A DNA stretch of 16,564 nt from CAZEMR01 sp964513465 (GTDB lineage: Bacteria > Bacteroidota > Ignavibacteria > Kapaibacteriales > UBA2268): assembly GCA_964513465.1 (NCBI GenBank), contig CAZEMR010000065.1, positions 1 to 16,564 of the forward strand, read 5' to 3'. A program made the position numbers and the translations under genes. The notes below the pieces were generated by a model. The model saw nothing but the letters and a program-made list of their open reading frames with translations, ran no database searches and had not been told where the DNA came from. Below, piece by piece: positions 6,147 to 14,018 of this stretch. Within the stretch, counting starts at the first letter, position 1. Each line of letters starts with the position of its first letter.

Positions 6147-7547
6147 GTGGCGCTGGCATCTAATATAAAGCGCTATCGTTCGCGATTCTGGTATCTGAAC
6201 GCAATTCAGATGATAGAGAGACTTGCATTCTGGTGCGCGTTGCTGCAACTGCCCATTTACATAGCGCAAAAAGACGCAAACGGCGCCCTTGGCTGGAGTC
6301 AAACAGATAAGGGTGTTGTTTTTTTTTGGTGGGCGCTTGTTCAGAACATTTCCCCGGTGTTTGCCGGAGGATTTGCCGACAAATACGGGCCGAGGCGCAC
6401 GTTTGCATTCGCTTTCGTATTGATAATCCTCGGCTATTCAATACTTGCCACGCAGCGTGAATTCATGCCATTTTTGGCGGGAGCCTTGATTTTAGGTCTT
6501 GGTTCGGGAATTTTCAAACCCGCGATGCAGGGCGAAATTGCGCGTTCGATAGAAGGCGAACGCCAGACTGTGGGATGGGGTATCTATGTGATGCTTATAA
6601 ACATAGCTGTATTCCTCGGGCCGCCAGTGGCGATTTTTCTTAAAGGCATATCATGGTCGGCGGTGTTTTTTGGATGCGCAACGATAATGGCGCTTAACTT
6701 CCTGATATTGCCTGCGGTTGCATCTGATGGCATTCGAAAAAAAAGCGATTCTGCGTTAGAAATTCTTAAAAAGACATTCTCCGGAATAACAAACATATTG
6801 CCATTCATTTTACTAATGTCGGGTTTTACAATAATTTATATGCAGTTTTACGAGACTCTGCCAAATTTTATATATGATTGGTCTGACACATCGGCTGTAG
6901 CCCGCTCTCTGCCTGGGTTTATGACAATGGAGACAGCCCGCGGCACGATGATAGCTTATGAATGGCTGTATAATCTGAACTCCGGAATTATCATATTGTC
7001 AATAGTGTGGCTATCCTGGATATTTTCAAAATATAATATTCTGAATATGATTACATTCGGTATCCTGATAGCCGCTGCTGGTCTGGCTTTAGCGGGATCT
7101 GCAATAGGCGGAGGCTGGCTGATGGTTGGATTTATTATATATACCATTGGTGAAATGCTGACGAATCCGCGATTTAATGAATACATGGGTATTATCGCGC
7201 CGGATAAAGATAAGTCGTTATACATGAGTTGGTTAAACATAGCCTGGGCGATTGGTCTCGGAGGCGGATCGTTACTTGGTGGATATTTATATAAAAACCT
7301 TGGCGAAAAATCCGGTTTCGCAATGGATTATATCGCATCTAAGTATCCTGAAATAAAGGATATAACCCATTATAACGCGGTTGATAAACTAGTGGAGATC
7401 GAATCGCTTACTCATACGGAGGTAACCCATTTATTATGGGAGACTTATGATCCCTGGATGGTATGGATGCCCTTTGTTGCAATTGGAATTGTTAGTGCAT
7501 TTGGAATATATGTATATTCTAAAAAGAAATCATTCGATAATATTTAA
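6147..7547 (+). CDS. MFS/POT-like peptide transporter
   Basis: This 466-residue inner-membrane transporter has at least 12 hydrophobic segments. It looks like the proton-dependent oligopeptide (POT/PTR2) branch of the MFS: an ER motif in the first helix (QMIERLAFW, 21-29), GGFADKYGPRR after helix 2, and a late block with PRFNEYMGIIAPDK...LYMSW. Canonical POT proteins have ExxER in helix 1; here the first Glu is Gln21 (Q-M-I-E24-R25), which may alter proton coupling. The GTG start lies four bases after the amidase stop and has no clear ribosome binding site, so it probably relies on coupled translation. Likely cargo is di/tripeptides or cell-wall peptides released by the amidase, by inference. 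The last 18 bases overlap the end of the beta-lactamase gene on the other strand. Confidence 0.8.
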   Translation: MALASNIKRYRSRFWYLNAIQMIERLAFWCALLQLPIYIAQKDANGALGWSQTDKGVVFFWWALVQNISPVFAGGFADKYGPRRTFAFAFVLIILGYSILATQREFMPFLAGALILGLGSGIFKPAMQGEIARSIEGERQTVGWGIYVMLINIAVFLGPPVAIFLKGISWSAVFFGCATIMALNFLILPAVASDGIRKKSDSALEILKKTFSGITNILPFILLMSGFTIIYMQFYETLPNFIYDWSDTSAVARSLPGFMTMETARGTMIAYEWLYNLNSGIIILSIVWLSWIFSKYNILNMITFGILIAAAGLALAGSAIGGGWLMVGFIIYTIGEMLTNPRFNEYMGIIAPDKDKSLYMSWLNIAWAIGLGGGSLLGGYLYKNLGEKSGFAMDYIASKYPEIKDITHYNAVDKLVEIESLTHTEVTHLLWETYDPWMVWMPFVAIGIVSAFGIYVYSKKKSFDNI

Positions 7548-8309
7548 GTATTGCAGTATTTCCCGTGTGATTTCTTCTCTCGCCTTAATATATTTAATAG
7601 AGAACTCTGGCGCATTGATATTTATAGCAAAATAATAAACATTGTCTTTTGATTCAACCCAGCCTACCCACCATCCGATATCCTGTTCTAAAGAAAAACC
7701 GGTCTTTGCGCGAATAGCGTAACTCTTTGTGCTATCGACAAGTATGATCTTTTTCACAATATCCATATTCCTTTGCGAAAAAGACATTTCATTATTGTAT
7801 AATTTACGTAGAAATTCAATTTGCTCGTGTGCGGATATTTCCAATGGGCCGCGAAGCCAGAACTGGTCTATCCTCCCGGATATTTTGCGATTGCCATATG
7901 CCGCTGAATCAATCCAGGCCTGCATTCTCTGGCGGCCGATTTTACGAGCAAGAGTTTGGTAGTACCACACGACTGAGTGCTCGATTGCGGTGGCCAGGGT
8001 ATGATCGCGATTCCATGACTCGATTGGGTACTGGCGCCCATTCCAGGGGATTTTGTAGTGTTCGTCGGATGCGATTCCGGTTTCGAGCGCAATAAGGGAG
8101 TTGAGTATCTTAAAAGTGGACGCCGGGATAAATCGTTTTTTACAGCGTGCGGAATCAAATGTGATAATGCTGTCGGCGGAGGTATTGTAAATTATTATAC
8201 AGCCAGCAGTACCGTGGTTAGCGAAAAATTTCTCAAGGTCCGGACGTTCGCCTGACGAAAGATACGCTGTCGGCAAAAGTAAAAAAAATAATATCAGATA
8301 TTTATTCAT
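7530..8309 (-). CDS. bla: Class D (OXA-type) beta-lactamase
   Basis: This 259-residue periplasmic serine beta-lactamase has a signal peptide (hydrophobic 4-18). All class D landmarks are intact: S64-T-F-K67 (acylation Ser and the Lys that is carbamylated in this class), S112-V-V114, Y138-G-N140, W151 in QFWL (the Trp that stabilises the carbamyl-Lys), and K202-T-G204. The length is typical of OXA enzymes. It should hydrolyse penicillins; the spectrum cannot be predicted. The BlaR-type sensor domain has a similar fold, but here there is no membrane sensor part. The gene is second in a probable two-gene unit, 24 bases after the esterase gene, and overlaps the convergent permease gene. No blaI/blaR-like regulator is present. 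There are no flanking insertion sequences, so it looks resident rather than recently mobilised. Confidence 0.93.
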   Translation of the reverse strand: MNKYLILFFLLLPTAYLSSGERPDLEKFFANHGTAGCIIIYNTSADSIITFDSARCKKRFIPASTFKILNSLIALETGIASDEHYKIPWNGRQYPIESWNRDHTLATAIEHSVVWYYQTLARKIGRQRMQAWIDSAAYGNRKISGRIDQFWLRGPLEISAHEQIEFLRKLYNNEMSFSQRNMDIVKKIILVDSTKSYAIRAKTGFSLEQDIGWWVGWVESKDNVYYFAININAPEFSIKYIKAREEITREILQYLNIIE

Positions 8310-8333
8310 GTTGATTGCAGATAAGTGAGTAAT

Positions 8334-9476
8334 TTAATATAAAATTAATAAACTTCCGGTAAAAATCACAGCCGGAAATTCGGCCGAGATCTCATAAATC
8401 CCTCCAGGATAGCCGGTTAGATCGGCATGTATTTCGTGAAATCCGGCTGGCAGTTCTCCGGAAAAGATTATATCCGGTGCGGAATCTTCATATGTTATGC
8501 GGATTTGCACAAATGAGGGCTCGATTATTTCTATATTGAAAACGGCTGCATGGCAGACTGGCTGCGGAGTTACCGAGAATCGCACTCCTTTCGATTCGAA
8601 GTTGAATGCGGTGGAAGTTAATATTTTTTCGAAAAAGTCAAACACAGCGTTGGAAACTCTATCTCCCTTATATGCAAAGGAGATATCAATTCCGGCGTGG
8701 GTGTGGCGGAGCGCATCAACGGTATCCGCGCAGTAACCAGCGAGTCGCAGAGCACTCATGAACCGCGCCGATGTGTGCTTGCGATACGGACCCGGGCGGT
8801 CGCCATTACTATAGGATACCAACATCGGTGGAATGCGGTTTCCGGGGGATCGGTGCTCAATCGGTGAGGCCATTTTCCAGCCAACAGAATCCTGTCCGAA
8901 AACCTGGGCAAAAGACCTGTGAAGGGTATGGCCCCAGGAATGGCGAGCCATGTCTTGCAGGTCATAAACCCTTGTATCCAAAGCGGATAGCGCGCGAATG
9001 ATGCCGGGGTCGAGATCAAAATCAGATAAGTAGCTTTCGTCGGTAGCAACGAGCGAAACCAGATGGGCGCCGGCAGAATGTCCCATAACGACAATTTTCG
9101 ATGAGTCGCCGCCGTAATGGGCGATATTTCTGTAAGTCCATGCGATTGCGGCGGCTACGTCGCCTGCCTGTTCGCGAATATTGGCGTCCGGCCATAGTCG
9201 GTAATTAGCAGAGACCAGGAGCCAGTCACGTGAACGTGTGGCTTCGGGCTTTTCGTGCACGTAGCTTTTGTCGCCCTCGCGCCACATTCCGCCATGCACA
9301 TAAACGAGAACGGGCTGGCGTGAAAAAGTAGCATCCGTATATATATCAATGGATTGCAGGTAGGGGTCGTAGCCAGCGCTATCGACGTATATAATGTCGG
9401 TGAATGCAAGTGGCTGCGCCGGGGAGCTTCCCGAAAAGAGCATGAAAAGAAGAATTGCACCGAAATATTTAATCAT
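8334..9476 (-). CDS. Exported alpha/beta-hydrolase esterase with possible T9SS-like sorting domain
   Basis: This 380-residue protein has a signal peptide (1-20, ending PAQ). Residues 25-290 form a carboxylesterase of the HSL/BD-FAE-like type: oxyanion motif VHGGMW (60-65), nucleophile Ser134 in GHSAG (132-136), probable acid Asp226 in SNGDRPGP, and probable His in the THAG region (His258 or His260). Natural substrates are small or carbohydrate-linked esters, unknown here. Residues 300-380 are a separate beta-rich domain with V-x-P-x-P near its start, AGFH at 344-347 and YPGGIYEI at 356-363. This is the layout of FlgD-Ig/Por secretion C-terminal sorting domains (P-N-P start, aG.h..., p.G.Y). 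The match is degenerate, so surface sorting is a hypothesis. The gene is first in the unit with the beta-lactamase. Confidence 0.85.
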   Translation of the reverse strand: MIKYFGAILLFMLFSGSSPAQPLAFTDIIYVDSAGYDPYLQSIDIYTDATFSRQPVLVYVHGGMWREGDKSYVHEKPEATRSRDWLLVSANYRLWPDANIREQAGDVAAAIAWTYRNIAHYGGDSSKIVVMGHSAGAHLVSLVATDESYLSDFDLDPGIIRALSALDTRVYDLQDMARHSWGHTLHRSFAQVFGQDSVGWKMASPIEHRSPGNRIPPMLVSYSNGDRPGPYRKHTSARFMSALRLAGYCADTVDALRHTHAGIDISFAYKGDRVSNAVFDFFEKILTSTAFNFESKGVRFSVTPQPVCHAAVFNIEIIEPSFVQIRITYEDSAPDIIFSGELPAGFHEIHADLTGYPGGIYEISAEFPAVIFTGSLLILY

Positions 9477-9618
9477 CCGGGATTATCATAATAGTTAATA
9501 AATGACTGCAAAGACGGAATTTGGGTGATTTAGTTTTGTCGTAAAAAAAGATTTTTCTAATATAAAAAAATGACTATTTTGCTTTATATAAGTTACTTCT
9601 AAATGCCTCAAAAATCAA
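9477..9618. other. Divergent intergenic region, no gene seen
   Basis: These 142 A/T-rich bases separate the divergent starts of the esterase gene (minus) and the YitH-like acetyltransferase gene (plus). They must carry both promoters, but I could not identify a convincing promoter pair or operator. Confidence 0.4.
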
Positions 9619-10500
9619 ATGAATGAATTTACATTTACAAGTATAGTCAATCAGAAAGACTCACCAATGACTTTTATTACACGAGAAATGAACGAAAACG
9701 AAATTCATTATGCTATTGATGCTGCCGCAAAGGAGGGATGGAATCCGGGCATTAATGATGGCAAATGCTTTTATCAGACTGACCCGTACGGCTTTTTCGT
9801 GTCGGAAATGGCCGGCGAAATTGCGGGATGTATATCCGCTGTTGCGTACCAGGAAACTTACGGATTTATCGGATTTTTCATTGTTGATGAAAAATATCGC
9901 GCGTCCAATATTGGTATGGCTTTGGGGATGCGGGCGATGAAATATCTCGGCCAGCGAATTATCGGAATCGATGGAGTGGTCGAGCGCGTCGGGAATTATC
10001 GTAATCTTGGTTTTGAGCTGGCCCACCGGAACGTAAGATTCGAGGGCGTAGGCGGGGGAGTCAGACCGGATGGATTAACCGATCTGAACGAAATCCCCTT
10101 CGAGTCGCTTGCAGACTACGATGCACGGCATTTTCCGGTAAGGCGCGAGAGGTTTCTGCGTTGCTGGATTGATATGCCAAATGCGATCGGATATGCTGTA
10201 AAAAGTGGCGACAAGATTGACGGCTACGGCGTAATACGTTCATGCAGAACGGGTTATAAGATCGGCCCATTGTTCGCGAATGACGAGCATATTGGGAGGC
10301 AGATTTTCGCTGGATTGATATCGAAGGCAGACGGGCAACCGTATTATTTTGATATTCCGGAGCCGAATGAGGGCGCGCAAAGGATAGTTAAAGATCACAA
10401 AATGCAGCAAGTCTTTGAAACATCAAGAATGTACAAAAACGGAATGCCGGATTTGCCGATTGATAATATTTTTAGTATTACCAGTTTTGAGCTTGGCTGA
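9619..10500 (+). CDS. YitH-like GNAT acetyltransferase with C-terminal Acetyltransf_18-type domain
   Basis: This 293-residue cytoplasmic protein has two parts. The N-terminal GNAT domain (~18-140) shows EGWNPG (39-44), TDPYGFFV (54-61), the central strand IGFFIVDEKYR (84-94) with an acetyl-CoA loop region RASNIGMAL (94-102), and GIDGVVERVGNYRNLGFEL (116-134). These are characteristic of YitH-type acetyltransferases, which carry a second domain (Acetyltransf_18) at the C-terminus, here ~150-290. The acceptor substrate is unknown. The start is uncertain: the ATG at 9619 gives 16 extra residues, while the ATG at 9667 lies just before the conserved T-F-I-T-R-E-M; neither has a strong ribosome binding site. 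The stop TGA directly abuts the stop of the convergent racemase gene. It may be functionally linked to the amino-acid cluster, but it is on the other strand. Confidence 0.8.
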   Translation: MNEFTFTSIVNQKDSPMTFITREMNENEIHYAIDAAAKEGWNPGINDGKCFYQTDPYGFFVSEMAGEIAGCISAVAYQETYGFIGFFIVDEKYRASNIGMALGMRAMKYLGQRIIGIDGVVERVGNYRNLGFELAHRNVRFEGVGGGVRPDGLTDLNEIPFESLADYDARHFPVRRERFLRCWIDMPNAIGYAVKSGDKIDGYGVIRSCRTGYKIGPLFANDEHIGRQIFAGLISKADGQPYYFDIPEPNEGAQRIVKDHKMQQVFETSRMYKNGMPDLPIDNIFSITSFELG

Positions 10501-11658
10501 TTATTTTACAACCTGGCGCGGGATTTCCGAGGGCAATCGTGTAAGCATCTCGTAATTAACATGCTTGGATAGCTCGGCGAATGATGCGACGGTGATGGTC
10601 TGCTTTTCCTGTTTGCCAATTAGTACGACCTCGTCGCCTTTTTTGACATTCGGGATATAGTTGACGCTGACGAGCAGCATATTCATATTCACAAACCCGA
10701 CCACAGGCGCCTTTCGGCCGTGGATGAGGGCATAGCCGAGATTGCTCAGACTGCGGCTGTATCCGTGTGCGTAACCCACTGGCACTACGGCGAGTATCTC
10801 GTTTTTAGTGGTAAGGTACGATGTGCCGTAGCTTACGAATTTTCCGGGGGGTACTAGCTTTAGGCTCATCACGCGGCTTTTCCATGTGAGCACGCGGTGC
10901 AGCGGATCGACTGTGAAGGATTTATCGCGCGAGAGCAGGTTGTGCATACGGGTTTCGGTGCTCGGCCAGAAGCCATATTGGGCGATTCCGAAACGAACCA
11001 TATCCATTATGGTGTTTTCGTAGGTGAGGGCTGCGGCGGAGCAGGCTGTGTGCTTGGTTTTCGGGAGAATCCCATGGCTGGCGAGCCACTGGCTCATTTC
11101 GTGAAACTTTTCGATCTGTTCGGTTATGCGGGCGTAATTGGCGATGCTTTCGGCGCCAGCGTAATGGGTGCAAAGGCCGTCCAGCTCTATGTGCTCGCGG
11201 TTTTTGCCGATTATGTCCACTACCCTGCGAAGTTCGCCGTTATCGAATCCTGTGCGGTTGAGTCCGGTCTCGAGCTCGATATGTACGCGTGCCGGGCGGC
11301 CGAGTCTGCGTGCGGCGCGGATGGCGTGCTCCATGCGGTCGGTCTCGAATACGAAGAACGAGATGTCGTTTTCGATAGCCCATTCGATGTCGGCATTATC
11401 GATCATTGCCATGATAATAAGATGCGAATCCGGCCCGAGTGAATTGAGAGCGCGCTCGGCTTCGAATGCGTCAGAGACGGCGAATGTGTGGACCCCGCAC
11501 TGTTCGGCGATCGGGATAAATTTATCGACGCCGTGGCCGTAGGCGTTGCCTTTGATTACCGAACAGAATCGCGCTTTTTTGCCGATGCGTTTTTTCAGGT
11601 AATTAATATTTTTTCTGAGGGCGGATTTGCTCAGCTCGATTTTCGAAGTGCTTTTCAT
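10501..11658 (-). CDS. alr: Alanine racemase-family PLP enzyme with variant active-site motif
   Basis: This 385-residue fold-type III PLP racemase has a TIM barrel plus a C-terminal beta domain. The PLP lysine is Lys36 in VIKGNAYGHG. The catalytic tyrosine is probably Tyr277 in FVSYGTSYLT. The barrel motifs HIELETGLNRTGF (126-138), GLCTHYAGAE (161-170) and MVRFGIAQYGFWPS (220-233) are present. Typical Alr enzymes have C-M-D near the end of the active site; here the matching segment reads N324-M325-N326, and MVRPGIALYG is MVRFGIAQYG. The enzyme should interconvert L- and D-alanine or a related amino acid; the variants allow a shifted substrate range. It starts eight bases after the M20 stop, without its own clear ribosome binding site, so it is coupled to that gene. 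Whether it is the cell's only alanine racemase for wall synthesis is unknown. Confidence 0.88.
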   Translation of the reverse strand: MKSTSKIELSKSALRKNINYLKKRIGKKARFCSVIKGNAYGHGVDKFIPIAEQCGVHTFAVSDAFEAERALNSLGPDSHLIIMAMIDNADIEWAIENDISFFVFETDRMEHAIRAARRLGRPARVHIELETGLNRTGFDNGELRRVVDIIGKNREHIELDGLCTHYAGAESIANYARITEQIEKFHEMSQWLASHGILPKTKHTACSAAALTYENTIMDMVRFGIAQYGFWPSTETRMHNLLSRDKSFTVDPLHRVLTWKSRVMSLKLVPPGKFVSYGTSYLTTKNEILAVVPVGYAHGYSRSLSNLGYALIHGRKAPVVGFVNMNMLLVSVNYIPNVKKGDEVVLIGKQEKQTITVASFAELSKHVNYEMLTRLPSEIPRQVVK

Positions 11659-11666
11659 ATATGTAT

Positions 11667-12815
11667 TTACGGCTGCTGATTTAACAAAATGTTAAAAATT
11701 TCCTCGAACATATTTACTCCTTTTTCGATTAATTCATCCGGGAAATCATATCCGGAATTATGAAGCTGGACGTGGTCTTCGCCTGAGCCAATTCCGAAAA
11801 ATGCGCCCTCGATATTTTGTAAATAATATGCAAAATCCTCCGACCAGGGGAAGGGCTGATCCTTTTCGATAAAGGTATAGCCGTTGCGGTCTGCCGAACG
11901 CCGTACCAGCTGCGACATTTCGGGGGCATTGACTGTGGCCGGGAATACCTCTACCCATTCCTCGCTGTGGTCGAGGTCGTAAATATCGCACTGTCCTGCG
12001 ATCAGCTTTTCGGCGCGGCTGCTGATTGTTGCCATGTCCGCGTCGGTATGCGCGCGAAGGGTGGCCATAACCTCGGCGTATCCGGGGGTGGTGCCAAATG
12101 CGACTTCGCCGAGCCGGGCATGAATGACGGTGATCAGCGCGGCCTTGTGGAATTCGGTGAACATCTCCGGAATTGCGAGCAGTCCCTCGATGATGTGCGC
12201 CATAGCCAGCGCGGGATAGCGGGCGTTTTCGGGGTGGCCTGCGTGCGATGATTCCCCGCGGAGATGTGTGATTAACCCTTTCGAAGCTGACGCAAAAACG
12301 CCGTCGCGGACGATGATTTCGCCCAGCGGGTATCCAGGCAGGTTGTGCAGCCCGAATATATACCGTGGCTTGATTTTGAGGAATTCCTCGTCGTTCATTA
12401 TCGCGTTTGCGCCGCGTGCGTCCTCTTCGGAGGGCTGGAACAGCAGCAATACCTTGCCGCCGAATTTTTTGCGGCGGGCGGCTATTCGATGAGCGAGTCC
12501 GAGCAGTATTGTCATATGTCCGTCGTGGCCGCATTTGTGGCCGACTCCGGGAGTTTTGGAAATATATTCGAAATCGTTGGATTCGGCGATTGGCAGCGCG
12601 TCGAGTTCGGCGCGGAATGCCACCGCCGGGCCGGGGTATTCGCCCTCGAAAACGGCTGCCAGACCGTATCCGCCAAGGCGCTCGACGACGAGATCGGGAT
12701 TCAGATCGAGTAAATAATCCTTAATATATTCTGCCGTATTTTTCTCGCTGCCGGATAGTTCGGCCATCGAATGCAGTTGGCGCCGCACCTGCCGGAGATC
12801 GGATTTATCGCTCAT
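11667..12815 (-). CDS. M20 family N-acyl-amino-acid amidohydrolase
   Basis: This 382-residue cytoplasmic di-metal amidohydrolase belongs to the M20D/HipO-AmhX group. Metal and catalytic residues are visible: C95-G-H97-D-G-H100, E130/E131 in QPSEED (127-132), H157 in FGLHNLPGYPLG, H191 in SSHAGHPE, and H352 in LHNSGYDF near the end. Family members remove acyl groups from N-acyl amino acids or hydrolyse small amide conjugates. A dimerisation (lid) domain occupies ~178-290. There is no signal peptide. AGGGAA upstream supports the ATG at 12815. In transcription order it follows a hairpin after the ornithine-racemase-like gene and precedes the alanine-racemase-family gene by eight bases. The context suggests release of a free amino acid that is then racemised, or the reverse; this is inference. 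Confidence 0.9.
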   Translation of the reverse strand: MSDKSDLRQVRRQLHSMAELSGSEKNTAEYIKDYLLDLNPDLVVERLGGYGLAAVFEGEYPGPAVAFRAELDALPIAESNDFEYISKTPGVGHKCGHDGHMTILLGLAHRIAARRKKFGGKVLLLFQPSEEDARGANAIMNDEEFLKIKPRYIFGLHNLPGYPLGEIIVRDGVFASASKGLITHLRGESSHAGHPENARYPALAMAHIIEGLLAIPEMFTEFHKAALITVIHARLGEVAFGTTPGYAEVMATLRAHTDADMATISSRAEKLIAGQCDIYDLDHSEEWVEVFPATVNAPEMSQLVRRSADRNGYTFIEKDQPFPWSEDFAYYLQNIEGAFFGIGSGEDHVQLHNSGYDFPDELIEKGVNMFEEIFNILLNQQP

Positions 12816-12842
12816 TGCGTGATTCCCTGATTATAAATAGAA

Positions 12843-12865
12843 GAGCCGAACACCAAGTCCGGCTC
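12843..12865 (-). terminator. Hairpin between racemase and amidohydrolase genes, possible weak terminator
   Basis: GAGCCG (12843-12848) pairs with CGGCTC (12860-12865); on the minus strand the stem extends to nine pairs with one G-U around a five-base loop. The sequence after it on the minus strand (TTCTATTTAT) is T-rich but interrupted, so termination is probably incomplete. It may let the four-gene cluster be read partly as two pairs. Confidence 0.5.
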
Positions 12866-12909
12866 ATTTATCAAAATATCTAATTTTAGAATAATATACA
12901 AAAAAATGG

Positions 12910-14007
12910 TCAAATAAGTTTCTTCTCGACAAATTTGGAATGCATCAGGCGCGCAGTGCCCATATATCCGGGCTTGAACGCGATGCGGTCGCCTACGTTA
13001 TATTTTGGCTTGCCGCCTTTGCCTGAATTTTTGCCCAGGTCGTAGACCGTCAGATCCGAAGTGGTGCCAAAGAATTTTACGGATTGGTCCTTGGGCGTGA
13101 TTTCCTCGGTGTCGACGTCGAGAATTCCAAAGTCGAGGATTGCTTTATAGCTTTTATCCTCGGGCCCCCAAGGCTGGTCTTCGCTGGTGTGCCCGACGTT
13201 GCCTTCGCTGATGTTGCCTTCGGGGATGTAAGCCTTTTCCTCGAGCTCGAGTATATTGGCGGTATATTCGAAAGCGTCGCCGCTGAGTCCGTTGAATATC
13301 TGGTTGTCGAATGGCGAAGTGCCCAGAAAAACCGCCTCTCCGATGCGGAAATGGTTGACTGTTTTGGGCAGCTGTCCGGTTTTAACGAGGGGCAGCGTGA
13401 TTGAGCTTCCGCCGGAGATGAAGTCCAGCTTTCGGTCGAACTTGGCTTCGAGCAATTGTTTATAGAGCGATAGCTGGATCAGCTTGTCGTAGGTTGGCTC
13501 TACTCCGTACATGCAGCCGAGGTTGGTGCCGATGCCGACTATTTCGATATTCGACAGCTCGAAAACGTTTTTATAGAAAGAAAGGACGTTTTCTCGCATG
13601 ATGCCTTCGCGCAGCTCGCCCAGCTCTATCATGATAATGACCTTGTGGGTTTTGTTCTGTTTTTTGGCTTCTTCGTTGAGCGCGCGTATTGTATCCTCGG
13701 AGGTATTTAGCGAAATATCGGCAACGCTTACGACGGATTTGACGTATGGCATGGGCGGCGGTTTTATATACATAGTTGTGACGTCCGGATTGATCTTTTT
13801 GATCGCCTCCAGACTCGATAGCCGCGAATCGCCAACCGAGCCGATGCGTGCGATTTCCGGCGAAGTCAGGATGCGCCTCAGCGTTTCCTTATGACCGGAT
13901 AGCACCTTGCAGATAAGAGTCCATTTGATATTGTGCATGTCCAGCAAGTCGTTGATTATTTTGATATTGCCAATCAGCTTTTTTGTATTAATAACAAGTT
14001 CTGCCAT
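12910..14007 (-). CDS. Alanine/ornithine racemase-family PLP enzyme (Orr/YhfX-like)
   Basis: This 365-residue PLP-dependent enzyme has an alanine-racemase N-terminal barrel but follows the ornithine racemase/YhfX-type branch rather than true Alr. The PLP lysine is probably Lys34 in LICKVLSGHKET. IMIELGELREGI (124-135), an S-G-G-S-S segment (RKLDFISGGSSITLP), HFRIGEAVFLG and the closing YNVGDRIAFKPGYMGTARLM are typical of this branch. Characterised relatives racemise ornithine in amino-acid-fermenting clostridia; others are uncharacterised. The substrate here is unknown. The gene starts 11 bases after the GNAT stop, with CGGAA six bases before its ATG, so the two are one transcript. A hairpin lies downstream, before the amidohydrolase gene. 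A second PLP racemase so close to alr suggests a dedicated D-amino-acid route. Confidence 0.83.
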   Translation of the reverse strand: MAELVINTKKLIGNIKIINDLLDMHNIKWTLICKVLSGHKETLRRILTSPEIARIGSVGDSRLSSLEAIKKINPDVTTMYIKPPPMPYVKSVVSVADISLNTSEDTIRALNEEAKKQNKTHKVIIMIELGELREGIMRENVLSFYKNVFELSNIEIVGIGTNLGCMYGVEPTYDKLIQLSLYKQLLEAKFDRKLDFISGGSSITLPLVKTGQLPKTVNHFRIGEAVFLGTSPFDNQIFNGLSGDAFEYTANILELEEKAYIPEGNISEGNVGHTSEDQPWGPEDKSYKAILDFGILDVDTEEITPKDQSVKFFGTTSDLTVYDLGKNSGKGGKPKYNVGDRIAFKPGYMGTARLMHSKFVEKKLI

Positions 14008-14018
14008 TTTATTTCCGA

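Noticed and set aside
10897..11442. Plus-strand open frame of 181 codons
   Set aside because: It is antisense to the alanine-racemase-family gene, which has intact catalytic motifs.
11758..12534. Minus-strand open frame of 258 codons
   Set aside because: It is another frame of the M20 gene, Arg/Pro-rich and without motifs.
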